64,000 nt of DNA from contig NZ_JBPDVH010000005.1 of the NCBI RefSeq assembly GCF_051851555.1, positions 1-64,000 on the forward strand. The letters are read 5' to 3'. This stretch comes from Lonepinella sp051851555. GTDB lineage: Bacteria; Pseudomonadota; Gammaproteobacteria; Enterobacterales; Pasteurellaceae. The notes under the pieces are model-generated. The model had not been told where the DNA came from, did not search any database, and saw nothing but the letters and a program-made list of their open reading frames with translations. The position numbers and the translations under genes are program-made. Below, in pieces: positions 57,343 through 64,000 of the stretch (the stretch's first letter is position 1; each line of letters opens with the position of its first letter).

Positions 57343-57513
57343 ATGAGTTTTACCCCAATGAAAGGACGTGAAAACGTTGTGAAACCCAACGAGGGAAACG
57401 GTGGTGTACGCTTTACTGATTCCACGGCCAAAGTCGCCAAAGAAATCAATGGTGGCGTAATGCCGTCTGCGAGCCGTAGTGGTAAAGGTGGCTGCAAAAG
57501 TTGTGGTCGCTAA
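57343..57513 (+). CDS. Small virion-region protein (56 aa)
   Basis: AGGAG precedes ATG 57343 (MSFTPMKGRENVVKPNEGNG); it ends in GGCKSCGR, a possible metal site. It is only partly ordered. The next gene starts right after its stop. Confidence 0.55.
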   Translation: MSFTPMKGRENVVKPNEGNGGVRFTDSTAKVAKEINGGVMPSASRSGKGGCKSCGR

Positions 57514-57804
57514 ATGAAAGCCACGGATTCCCCATTGTGGGTGCGAATGTGTTCGCCTAATCAGCCCAGTGACGAGTTGACCGAACTGCGTTTTAGCTTG
57601 TCCCACAATGAACAAATTAAGCAGGAACTGGAAAATTTTCTGTATGCCCAATGGCTTTATCTCAACACGAAAGCCCGAATGGAGCTGGATGACGCTATGC
57701 GAAAAGAATATCAACATTCTGCTCACACCGTCGCCGAGCTGACAGGCTTAATTTTCCGTCCTGATAAACCTGAAACGACAACGAAAATCTTACCGCTTGT
57801 GTAA
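57514..57804 (+). CDS. Hypothetical phage protein (96 aa)
   Basis: MKATDSPLWVRMCSPNQPSD begins directly after the previous stop. It is helical in the middle (QIKQELENFLYAQWLYLNTKARM). It ends before an uptake-signal terminator that separates this cassette from the scaffold-coat genes. No family recognised. Confidence 0.6.
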   Translation: MKATDSPLWVRMCSPNQPSDELTELRFSLSHNEQIKQELENFLYAQWLYLNTKARMELDDAMRKEYQHSAHTVAELTGLIFRPDKPETTTKILPLV

Positions 57805-57820
57805 GGTTTAACGCTCAACA

Positions 57821-57864
57821 AGAGTGCGGTTAAAAAACATTTTATTTTTTGACCGCACTTTTTT
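57821..57864 (+). terminator. Inverted uptake-signal terminator before the scaffold gene
   Basis: AGTGCGGTTAAAAAA and TTTTTTGACCGCACT form a long stem followed by TTTTTT on the plus strand. Confidence 0.8.
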
Positions 57865-57887
57865 ATCCACTCTTTTAAGGAAAGACC

Positions 57888-58874
57888 ATGGAACAACAAG
57901 ATACTCAAACTTTCGGTGCTTACATTCCCCATTATTTACGTGACGAACTTATCAAAGCTCGTGAAAAACAAGCAGAAAAGGAAGAACCGAAAGTACAACA
58001 GGAAACAGTAGCAGAAACCGAACAACCTGAAATCCCCCCTGAAAAGCCAGAGACACCTGATGAAAAACCGTCTGAAAAAGAACCGCAGTCTGAATCACCA
58101 GAACAGACTACGCCCCATTCTAAGGACGATAATGATGTCAACGCATGGAAAGGGAGATTAAAAAAGGAACAAGCAGAACGCCAACAGCTTAACGCCCGAT
58201 TAATTGAAGAATCTGAGGCCAGAGAACGAGCGGAAAAACGCTTGCGTGAGTTAGAAGAAAAACAACATCAGCCAACCACTTCAACGCCAACTCAACCAGA
58301 CCCAGTCGGCTTATCTGATGACGATTTGGCAGAATTGAAAATTGTGAATCCTGATCTGTATTTCAAGCTCAAAGCACAACAATCTCAACAACAAGCTCAA
58401 CGGCAATCGTCACCTGTTCCCCAAAAAACGGAAACCGCATCTCAGCCGAACACAACCGCACCGTCAGAAACAGCCCAACCGACGATGTCAGAACGTGATC
58501 GGATTTGGTATGCGGAAATTCAACGTGAAATTCCTGAAGTGCAAGGATTACTTGGCGATTCAAACTTTATGGAATTTGCACGCAGTAAAACCGATTGGAC
58601 TGGGGCGACAGGTTTGGATTTGATTACTCAAGCAGGCAAACAAAAAGATGTTCGCTTAATTCCTGTTATTCGTAACCTGTTAGATGAGTATCAACAATCA
58701 CAAACAAAAGAGCCAATGCCTGTGACCGTGGCACCACAGAAAAGTGCGACGATTAAGGTAAAGGCAAATTCTCCCAAAGAAATGACCGAGAAAGACGAAG
58801 CACAAGCGGAAATGTTGGCCCGACAAGGGAAAACCGCCGAGCTGAAAAAATTCTTGGCTCAATTTAAGAAATAG
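57888..58874 (+). CDS. Scaffolding protein (putative)
   Basis: The 328-residue protein is highly charged. It has an N-terminal Glu/Pro-rich segment, a central coiled coil (RLKKEQAERQQLNARLIEES, EARERAEKRLRELEEK), a Gln-rich linker and a basic C-terminus (ELKKFLAQFKK). Position directly before the coat gene and this composition are those of internal scaffolds, whose C-terminus binds coat protein. Confidence 0.8.
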   Translation: MEQQDTQTFGAYIPHYLRDELIKAREKQAEKEEPKVQQETVAETEQPEIPPEKPETPDEKPSEKEPQSESPEQTTPHSKDDNDVNAWKGRLKKEQAERQQLNARLIEESEARERAEKRLRELEEKQHQPTTSTPTQPDPVGLSDDDLAELKIVNPDLYFKLKAQQSQQQAQRQSSPVPQKTETASQPNTTAPSETAQPTMSERDRIWYAEIQREIPEVQGLLGDSNFMEFARSKTDWTGATGLDLITQAGKQKDVRLIPVIRNLLDEYQQSQTKEPMPVTVAPQKSATIKVKANSPKEMTEKDEAQAEMLARQGKTAELKKFLAQFKK

Positions 58875-58885
58875 AAGGACTTTTT

Positions 58886-59851
58886 ATGGCTAAAAATATG
58901 CGAGCCGCCGACCTTGGCGGTGCAACCGAAGGGCTATATATTCCCGATTATGCGACGCAGATTGTCATTTCTGAAATGCACAACTGTTCTGCATTATCCC
59001 GAATTGTTAACCCAAAACACAACATTGTAGAACTCGGTTTAAACTGTGCACCAGTGGCCCATTACACCATTATGGATAACATTGAAGTTGGTGATTTTAC
59101 TAATGGTGCATGGAACGGTGAAACTTGGGAACCTGACAATCCATTCCGCAGTGGTGAAATTCGTTTATGTCACTCTGTGCCAATGAAGAAAAAATTCTCT
59201 CGTGAAGAGGCGACATTAATGTGTCACCGTTGGGAAATGTTCCAAGACGGCTATGAAACCGCTGTCGGTCGTGCCTTACGTGATTTGACTGAGCGTTACG
59301 GTTTTACCGTGTTAGCCGCTTCTGCTCACCCATTATTACGTGGCATCAAAGCAGGTGCGTTAAGCGGTAATATCAATTTAGGCGATACCGAAAACCCTAT
59401 TGTGGTAGGCAAATCCAGTGGCGTACGTGCCATGGACGTGTTGCAAAACATGGAGCAAGCCTTACAAGAGGGCGGTGTCACTTGTGGCGGTAATGCGTTA
59501 AAAATCGTGGCAAGCCCAGCGTTTTATTCTCGTATTCGTGCGGAACAGTCCAATCTTGGTGCAGGTTGTTGCTTACCAGATAACCCAATTGTGACTGGCA
59601 TGGTACACCCAATGTTAGGCATGGAAATTTACTCATCCTTACATATGCCACGTTATCGCCGTGCGGACGGTAAAACGGTGGAATATGTGTTAATGGTGGA
59701 TCCAGAAAACATTGCGGCACCAAGTCGTTTAGACTACCTCGAATGGCAAACCGTATTAAACGATATTTACCTTGTGGGTAACTACCGTTTTGATGTGGCA
59801 GCCTTAAGTAATAAATCAATTGCGGTTGCGGCCGTCGTCGTGGAGGCTTAA
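58886..59851 (+). CDS. Major capsid protein (putative)
   Basis: The 321-residue protein (MAKNMRAADLGGATEGLYIP) follows the scaffold gene and has coat-like features: an N-terminal arm, a central helix region (HRWEMFQDGYETAVGRALRD) and beta segments (ALKIVASPAFYSRIRAEQSN, KTVEYVLMVDPENIAA). It is shorter than P22 coat. Identification rests on gene order and size rather than a motif. Confidence 0.8.
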   Translation: MAKNMRAADLGGATEGLYIPDYATQIVISEMHNCSALSRIVNPKHNIVELGLNCAPVAHYTIMDNIEVGDFTNGAWNGETWEPDNPFRSGEIRLCHSVPMKKKFSREEATLMCHRWEMFQDGYETAVGRALRDLTERYGFTVLAASAHPLLRGIKAGALSGNINLGDTENPIVVGKSSGVRAMDVLQNMEQALQEGGVTCGGNALKIVASPAFYSRIRAEQSNLGAGCCLPDNPIVTGMVHPMLGMEIYSSLHMPRYRRADGKTVEYVLMVDPENIAAPSRLDYLEWQTVLNDIYLVGNYRFDVAALSNKSIAVAAVVVEA

Positions 59852-59853
59852 TT

Positions 59854-60450
59854 ATGGCAATTTACAATTTATTCCGTGGTGGTTATGCTGTTGAATTTGG
59901 CAAGCCTTGCCGTGAGTGCGGTGCATTAGATGAAAATATGTTACCTGTTATTGTACAGCCAGATAACCGTGTGGACGGTGCTTATGGCTACCGTGACAAG
60001 ATAGAATGGAAACAGCTTTTACGCTTGTTGTTCCAACGTTACGGTAAAGCGGTAGAAGATTTAGAAGTGGGCGATAAATTGCGTGTGTTCTTAAATCCGA
60101 ACCACGCCAATGTGAAGTCCATTTTCTTTGACTTCCGTGAGCCTGTGGCAGGTTTCCAATTTGATTTAACCACGGTGAACGACACCGATTTAAGCGGTAA
60201 AATCACCAAAGCCACCTATGCGGAAATGGGCGGTATTGAAACTGTTACTCAAGGTGATGCCTTTGATACGGCAGAAACCGCACAAGTGGAAGAACGTACT
60301 CAGTGGACGATTCATCCTGACAATGGCTACAACCCGAAAGTGGACGTCATTGAACTTGAAATCAAAGCCTTACCAAAAGACGTGAGTAAATTAAATGAAA
60401 TGGTCATGTTAATTGCTCGTCGTTTTGAACAAGACGGCTATATGATGTAA
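59854..60450 (+). CDS. Virion protein after coat (198 aa)
   Basis: MAIYNLFRGGYAVEFGKPCR starts 2 bp after the coat stop. An acidic beta-rich protein (DLEVGDKLRVFLNPNHANVK, QWTIHPDNGYNPKVDVIELE) with CRECG near the start. Probably a head decoration or completion protein, possibly abundant because it is coupled to coat. Unassigned. Confidence 0.65.
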   Translation: MAIYNLFRGGYAVEFGKPCRECGALDENMLPVIVQPDNRVDGAYGYRDKIEWKQLLRLLFQRYGKAVEDLEVGDKLRVFLNPNHANVKSIFFDFREPVAGFQFDLTTVNDTDLSGKITKATYAEMGGIETVTQGDAFDTAETAQVEERTQWTIHPDNGYNPKVDVIELEIKALPKDVSKLNEMVMLIARRFEQDGYMM

Positions 60451-60456
60451 CCCAAC

Positions 60457-60488
60457 GCCCCAGTTTGACTGGGGCTTTTCTTTTTTAA
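60457..60488 (+). terminator. Terminator after the coat-region genes
   Basis: GCCCCAGT-TTG-ACTGGGGC followed by TTTTCTTTTTT, 7 bp past the stop at 60450. It may set high levels of coat mRNA relative to downstream genes. Confidence 0.85.
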
Positions 60489-60498
60489 GGACAGCACA

Positions 60499-60702
60499 AT
60501 GACACAAACAATGCAAACGGCACCGCAAAAACAAACCTTTGTTTCTGCGATTAACGGCATGAAATTTGACGTACAAAATGAACTCACTGCAGATTTACTT
60601 TCCAAAAATGAAAAGAAAGAAATTATCCACAGAGAACGAGTTTCTGCTAAAACAAGCAAAGCCAAAGGCAAACCTAACGATAACGAACAGGAAATCAGCT
60701 AA
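60499..60702 (+). CDS. Small basic phage protein (67 aa)
   Basis: MTQTMQTAPQKQTFVSAING..., with a Lys-rich C-terminal half (KNEKKEIIHRERVSAKTSKA). AAGGA precedes the start and the next gene begins right after its stop. Possibly a small head-completion factor; unassigned. Confidence 0.6.
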   Translation: MTQTMQTAPQKQTFVSAINGMKFDVQNELTADLLSKNEKKEIIHRERVSAKTSKAKGKPNDNEQEIS

Positions 60703-61371
60703 ATGAACATGGCAGATTTTATTCTGCGTGTCCGGTTTGATTACAACGACATTGACGCTGACCGCATTGAAGATCCACTGATTGTGGATTATCTCAATGA
60801 GGGATTAAGCGAAATGTTTAAGCTCAATCCCAATAAGTTTATCAAAACGGTGGTAGCCAAGCTAGACGACAGCGATTTGCAACAGCCTTGTTGTTGCGAT
60901 TTGCTGTATTCAGTAGATGCCATTACCGACGCACACGGTAATTTTATTGCAGAGCTTAAAGAAGTCGATGACACCGCTCAAACCGCTTTTGGTAAACGTA
61001 ATTGTGCGAGCCGTGAAACTGACACACGCAGTTACAGTAAAGTCAGCGGCACCGATAATCAATTCACGGTCAAACCGCCAGTCAGTCCCAATGACAATGT
61101 CTATGCCCGAATGACCTGTGCGGTGAAACCGGACAAAGTTAAACTCGGTGAAGAGCTAGATGAAAGCGTGACTGAAAACTATGCGAACTTGGTGGATTAT
61201 GTGTTGTATTGCTTATTCGGTTCAGAAACCGAGAGTGCGACCTCACAGCAAAAATCCGCTCAATACTACAAGCAGTTCTTAGACCGTACGTTGTTACATG
61301 AGCAAATTCGAGTCGCCTTTACACATCAAGCCACGGCACAAACGAGCAATAAAACAGGGGGTAAAAAATGA
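60703..61371 (+). CDS. Phage adaptor/connector-like protein (222 aa)
   Basis: MNMADFILRVRFDYNDIDAD..., with DPLIVDYLNEGLSEMFKLNP, SVDAITDAHGN and a long C-terminal helix pair (TENYANLVDYVLYCLFGSETESATSQQKS), resembles head-tail adaptor proteins that follow coat genes in podoviruses. A CCC cluster at residues about 62-64 is odd. It overlaps the next gene by 4 bp. Confidence 0.65.
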   Translation: MNMADFILRVRFDYNDIDADRIEDPLIVDYLNEGLSEMFKLNPNKFIKTVVAKLDDSDLQQPCCCDLLYSVDAITDAHGNFIAELKEVDDTAQTAFGKRNCASRETDTRSYSKVSGTDNQFTVKPPVSPNDNVYARMTCAVKPDKVKLGEELDESVTENYANLVDYVLYCLFGSETESATSQQKSAQYYKQFLDRTLLHEQIRVAFTHQATAQTSNKTGGKK

Positions 61372-62111
61372 GTTGTCAATGCGAAAGCCTAGCCAAACCC
61401 ATTAGCTTTAGCTGTAACCCTTGTTTAAAGCCAAAATGTGGCAATCAACTGGCTAATGTGTGGGTATGCGATAACGACGGACGAGATGTGGAATTTATTT
61501 CACTCACAGAGTTTTTGCCCCGAGTGACCCTGATTGCCAAAGGCGTTCCCGATGATGTGGCGTTGGAATATCTGCGTCAATCTGCTCAAACTTTGGCTCA
61601 GGACAGCCGATTGTTAAAACGTGAATTGCATTTAGATGTTCAAGCTGGCGTGCGAGATTATTACCTTGAACAAGGCGATAACGAACAAGTGCATTATGTT
61701 CAATCGGTCACATTCGGAAAGTGCGGTGAAAAACAACATTGTTTGGATAAATGCCATTTACCTGCAATGCGTTGTGATGACCGCTTTGTGTTTGAACCCA
61801 ATGACAAAATTATATTGAAAAACACCCCGAAAACGGACGGTGAAAATCAATTATGGGTGCGATATTTTGCAACACCTAGCCAAACCGCATGCGAAGTGGA
61901 TAAATTGTTATTCGACCGCTACCATGATGTTGTCGTGAATGGGGCGTTAAGCAATTTATTGTATATGCGACAATATGACTTTGCTGATGCACAATTGGCC
62001 GTGTTGTATGAACAACGGTTTAAACAAGGCATAGCCAAGGCCAAGATTGATGTTATGGAGCATTTTGAAACGGAAACACCGTCAAGCCTTGCTTACAGGG
62101 GGAGAATTTAG
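61368..62111 (+). CDS. Cys-rich connector-like protein (247 aa)
   Basis: It opens with a cysteine-dense segment (MSCQCESLAKPISFSCNPCL, then KPKCGNQ). Then come adaptor-like parts: FLPRVTLIAKGVPDDVALEY, ELHLDVQAGVRDYYLEQGDN, RYHDVVVNGALSNLLYMRQY. It probably forms part of the neck. The N-terminal cysteines could bind a metal. Confidence 0.65.
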   Translation: MSCQCESLAKPISFSCNPCLKPKCGNQLANVWVCDNDGRDVEFISLTEFLPRVTLIAKGVPDDVALEYLRQSAQTLAQDSRLLKRELHLDVQAGVRDYYLEQGDNEQVHYVQSVTFGKCGEKQHCLDKCHLPAMRCDDRFVFEPNDKIILKNTPKTDGENQLWVRYFATPSQTACEVDKLLFDRYHDVVVNGALSNLLYMRQYDFADAQLAVLYEQRFKQGIAKAKIDVMEHFETETPSSLAYRGRI

Positions 62112-62112
62112 C

Positions 62113-62322
62113 ATGTCAGATTATTGTAAAGTGATTGAAAAATGCAAAAAGTGCCAATGTTGCCAGTCAGATAATCAAGACGGACTCGCTAGTCAAATCC
62201 ATGTGCCACGCCCAACCGAACGAGTGATTGAGCGTGAAATCGTCGAACTTGCAACAACATGTGAAGATTGTGGCTGTGCCAATATCAGACCCAATGGGGT
62301 GGAGTATGAAAATGCCAACTAA
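62113..62322 (+). CDS. Small Cys-rich protein (69 aa)
   Basis: MSDYCKVIEKCKKCQCCQSD..., with a second cluster CEDCGCAN. Nine cysteines in 69 residues suggest a zinc- or Fe-S-binding protein. The start follows the previous stop by one base; the 3' end overlaps the holin gene by 17 bp. Confidence 0.65.
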   Translation: MSDYCKVIEKCKKCQCCQSDNQDGLASQIHVPRPTERVIEREIVELATTCEDCGCANIRPNGVEYENAN

Positions 62323-62647
62323 AGATGCAACCTTATGGGCAATGATAATTGCCTACCTACAAAATAACTTAAACGCCATTTACAGTTTTACCATGGCGTT
62401 TTTTATTGCCATTTTTCGCATTTGTTATATTGGCAAAGAACGTAAAAAAATTCGTGTTGTGATTGAAAGTATTCTGTGCGGATTAATAGCGATTGCCAGT
62501 GAAAGTGTGTTTATTTACTTAGACATGCCGTCTAAATTATCCGTTGCTTTCGGCTCAATCGTGGCGTTGCTAGGGATTGATAAAGTGCGAGAAATGGCCA
62601 TGCGTTATTCCCTAAAAGCCAAAGGTGGTGACAATGAGCAAGTTTAG
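62306..62647 (+). CDS. Holin, lambda-family-like
   Basis: MKMPTKDATLWAMIIAYLQN... has hydrophobic segments (NAIYSFTMAFFIAIFRICYI, SILCGLIAIASESVFIYL, LSVAFGSIVALLGIDKV) and a basic C-terminus, the layout of lambda-family holins. It lies upstream of the endolysin and overlaps it by 14 bp. It forms the inner-membrane hole that releases endolysin. GGGGTGGAG precedes ATG 62306. Confidence 0.85.
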   Translation: MKMPTKDATLWAMIIAYLQNNLNAIYSFTMAFFIAIFRICYIGKERKKIRVVIESILCGLIAIASESVFIYLDMPSKLSVAFGSIVALLGIDKVREMAMRYSLKAKGGDNEQV

Positions 62648-63014
62648 ATTTAGCAAACGCAGTGAAAATAATCTAAAAGGCGTTCACGAAGATTTAGTAC
62701 GAGTAGTACGCCGAGCCTTAACCCTGACAGAACAGGATTTTATGGTAATTTGTGGCTTACGCACCTTTGAAGAACAAAAGGAAATGGTTGCTAAAGGCAC
62801 CAGCAAAACCTTAAATAGCCGACATTTGACTGGTCATGCGGTGGATTTAGTACCATATCCTGTGGATTGGAACGACTGGAGCAAGTTTGCTCAAATTGCT
62901 AAAGCCATGAAACAAGCGGCCAAAGATTTAAAGGTTCAAATTGTATGGGGTGGTGATTGGAAATCCTTTAAAGATGGACCGCACTTTGAGTTGGATAGAA
63001 AAACTTATCCATAA
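62634..63014 (+). CDS. Endolysin, M15-family L-alanyl-D-glutamate peptidase
   Basis: The 126-residue enzyme has the M15/VanY zinc site: SRHLTGHAVDLVPYPVDW (HxxxxxxD) and IVWGGDWKSFKDGPHFEL (W-x-D...PHFE). It cuts the peptide stem of peptidoglycan, as T5 and A500-type endolysins do. There is no signal peptide, so it depends on the holin. No clear spanin genes follow. Confidence 0.92.
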   Translation: MSKFRFSKRSENNLKGVHEDLVRVVRRALTLTEQDFMVICGLRTFEEQKEMVAKGTSKTLNSRHLTGHAVDLVPYPVDWNDWSKFAQIAKAMKQAAKDLKVQIVWGGDWKSFKDGPHFELDRKTYP

Positions 63015-63173
63015 AATAGTTTTGCATTTTTATAGCAATAGACTTATAATTCTCCCATGCGTAATGATCATACTTGTTATGCAATCTACATCCAGCCCTT
63101 GGCGAGTCATTTCACTATTCCGAATTAGACAACCCTTGGGCTTTTTTATAATTCAATTTTGGAATGTAATGAT

Positions 63174-63857
63174 ATGAAACGTAAAGTTGCTATTTTTGTC
63201 GATGCTGGATTTTTCATCCGACTCTTTACCAAAAAGATCGATCCTGAAATGAAAATGTCACCAGAAAAATTAGCTAAAGAAATGTGGCGTTACTGGGTTA
63301 GGCATGTAGATCGTCATAATGGTGAGGAACTTTACCGTATCTATTTTTATGATTGTCCACCTTTGATGAACAAGGTGCAACACCCGATCACTGGGAAAGA
63401 AATTAATTTTGCTAATAGTGACATAACAAAATACAAAACTGCATTACACCAATCTCTTATTCATCAGCCTTATGTGGCTTGCCGTATGGGAGAGTTGAGT
63501 GTTGACACGAAAACAGACTGGGGCTTTATTCGTTCTGATTCAATACATAGCTTTAAAAAACTGATCAAAGGGGAAGTATCTATTGAAAAAATCAATCCTG
63601 ATAATGTATCTCTGAAACCAAAACAAAAAGGTGTAGATATGAAATTAGGTATTGATATCACAAGTGTTGTATTAAAAAAATTAGCTAATAAAATTATTCT
63701 AATTTCAGGCGATAGTGATTTTGTGCCTGCAGCTAAATTGGCTCGTGTTGAAGGTGCTCATTTTATTCTTGACGCAATGGGAAGAGACGTAAAAGGTGAT
63801 TTAGCAGAGCATATTGATGGACTAAAAACTTTTATTCACTCTCACAAAACAGAATAA
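63174..63857 (+). CDS. NYN-domain (PIN-like) protein, prophage cargo
   Basis: The 227-residue protein has the NYN fold: KVAIFVDAGFFIRLFTK (first Asp), RIYFYDCPPL, KQKGVDMKLGIDITSVVL (second Asp) and KIILISGDSDFVPAAKLARV (third and fourth Asp). NYN proteins are metal-dependent RNases or nucleases, some in antiphage systems. It follows the lysis genes with a separate, AT-rich upstream region (63015-63173 holds no other gene), typical of a moron. Confidence 0.85.
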   Translation: MKRKVAIFVDAGFFIRLFTKKIDPEMKMSPEKLAKEMWRYWVRHVDRHNGEELYRIYFYDCPPLMNKVQHPITGKEINFANSDITKYKTALHQSLIHQPYVACRMGELSVDTKTDWGFIRSDSIHSFKKLIKGEVSIEKINPDNVSLKPKQKGVDMKLGIDITSVVLKKLANKIILISGDSDFVPAAKLARVEGAHFILDAMGRDVKGDLAEHIDGLKTFIHSHKTE

Positions 63858-63870
63858 TTATCAACACAAT

Positions 63871-63960
63871 AAAAAACCGCTTATGTTGATCTGAACCCTA
63901 AAAAAAGTTGGACACAAACTAACTGATTAAGAGGTAGCTCAAAAATATAAGCGGTTTTTT
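63871..63960. terminator. Terminator hairpin with a large loop carrying an IS-end-like sequence
   Basis: AAAAAACCGCTTAT (63871-63884) and ATAAGCGGTTTTTT (63947-63960) are perfectly complementary but 62 bp apart. The loop contains CCTAAAAAAAGTTGGACA, like the terminal repeats of IS3-family elements. This looks like a normal terminator whose loop received, or retains, part of an insertion sequence. Confidence 0.6.
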
Positions 63961-63980
63961 CATACCCAAAAGGATCTCCC

Positions 63981-64000
63981 ATGCCAACCCTAAAACTCAC
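63981..64000 (+). CDS. Start of a further phage gene (cut by window edge)
   Basis: ATG 63981 follows AAGGA by 7 bp and reads MPTLKL before the window ends. It is in the same direction as the structural genes and may be a tail gene. Only six complete codons are visible. Confidence 0.4.

Overview
The window reads as a Pasteurellaceae chromosome (Haemophilus/Aggregatibacter type). Copies of the Haemophilus-type DNA uptake signal core AAGTGCGGT are scattered through it, often as inverted pairs acting as terminators. The housekeeping order (xseB-ispA-dxs, matP/ycbZ/fabA, purE-purK) fits this family. Calls come from reading translations and DNA by eye; no database search was run.

Chromosomal part (1-25.3 kb). 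The left edge holds the start of a trimeric autotransporter adhesin on the minus strand, with a (TTG/CAA)24 tract about 265 bp upstream of its start. Next come three tandem copies of a compact unit (about 3.32-4.30 kb). Each encodes a 19-residue hydrophobic peptide closely resembling the Ibs toxins of E. coli, plus a divergent, fully overlapping antisense RNA resembling Sib. Then follow aspC, purK-purE, a 30-residue membrane peptide gene with a structured leader, uvrC, yoaH, a gluconate module (permease, gntK, gntR with GntR- and CRP-like sites), selD with an in-frame UGA read as selenocysteine, xseB-ispA-dxs, thrS, an IS3 remnant, matP, a Lon-like gene, fabA, a higBA module, a frameshifted Sel1 gene and smrB.

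Prophage (25.4 kb to the right edge, incomplete). The lysogeny end has integrase and a long leftward early operon (SSB-like protein, RecA/Sak4-like ATPase, Gp157-like protein). A CI/Cro switch has matching operators at both pL and pR. Rightward early genes are cro, cII, HNH, an O-like initiator with internal iterons and an AT-rich tract, DnaB helicase, a methylase fragment, a broken ninB, YbcO-like nuclease, rusA and antiterminator Q. Late genes are HNH, terminase, portal, a cassette of virion accessory proteins, scaffold, coat, connector-like proteins, holin and an M15 endolysin. A NYN-domain gene follows the endolysin.

Regulatory RNA is the standout theme. Three KilA-N antirepressor-like genes each sit behind a 76-78 nt element resembling the P1/P7 C4 antisense RNA, and each element carries its own private complementarity to its own translation start region. 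A fourth Ibs/Sib-like pair lies just after Q, at the place expected for the late promoter. An (AAAC)20 tract inside a short leader ORF could switch translational coupling to a virion-protein gene. In ninB a stop codon coincides exactly with the last base of an uptake signal.
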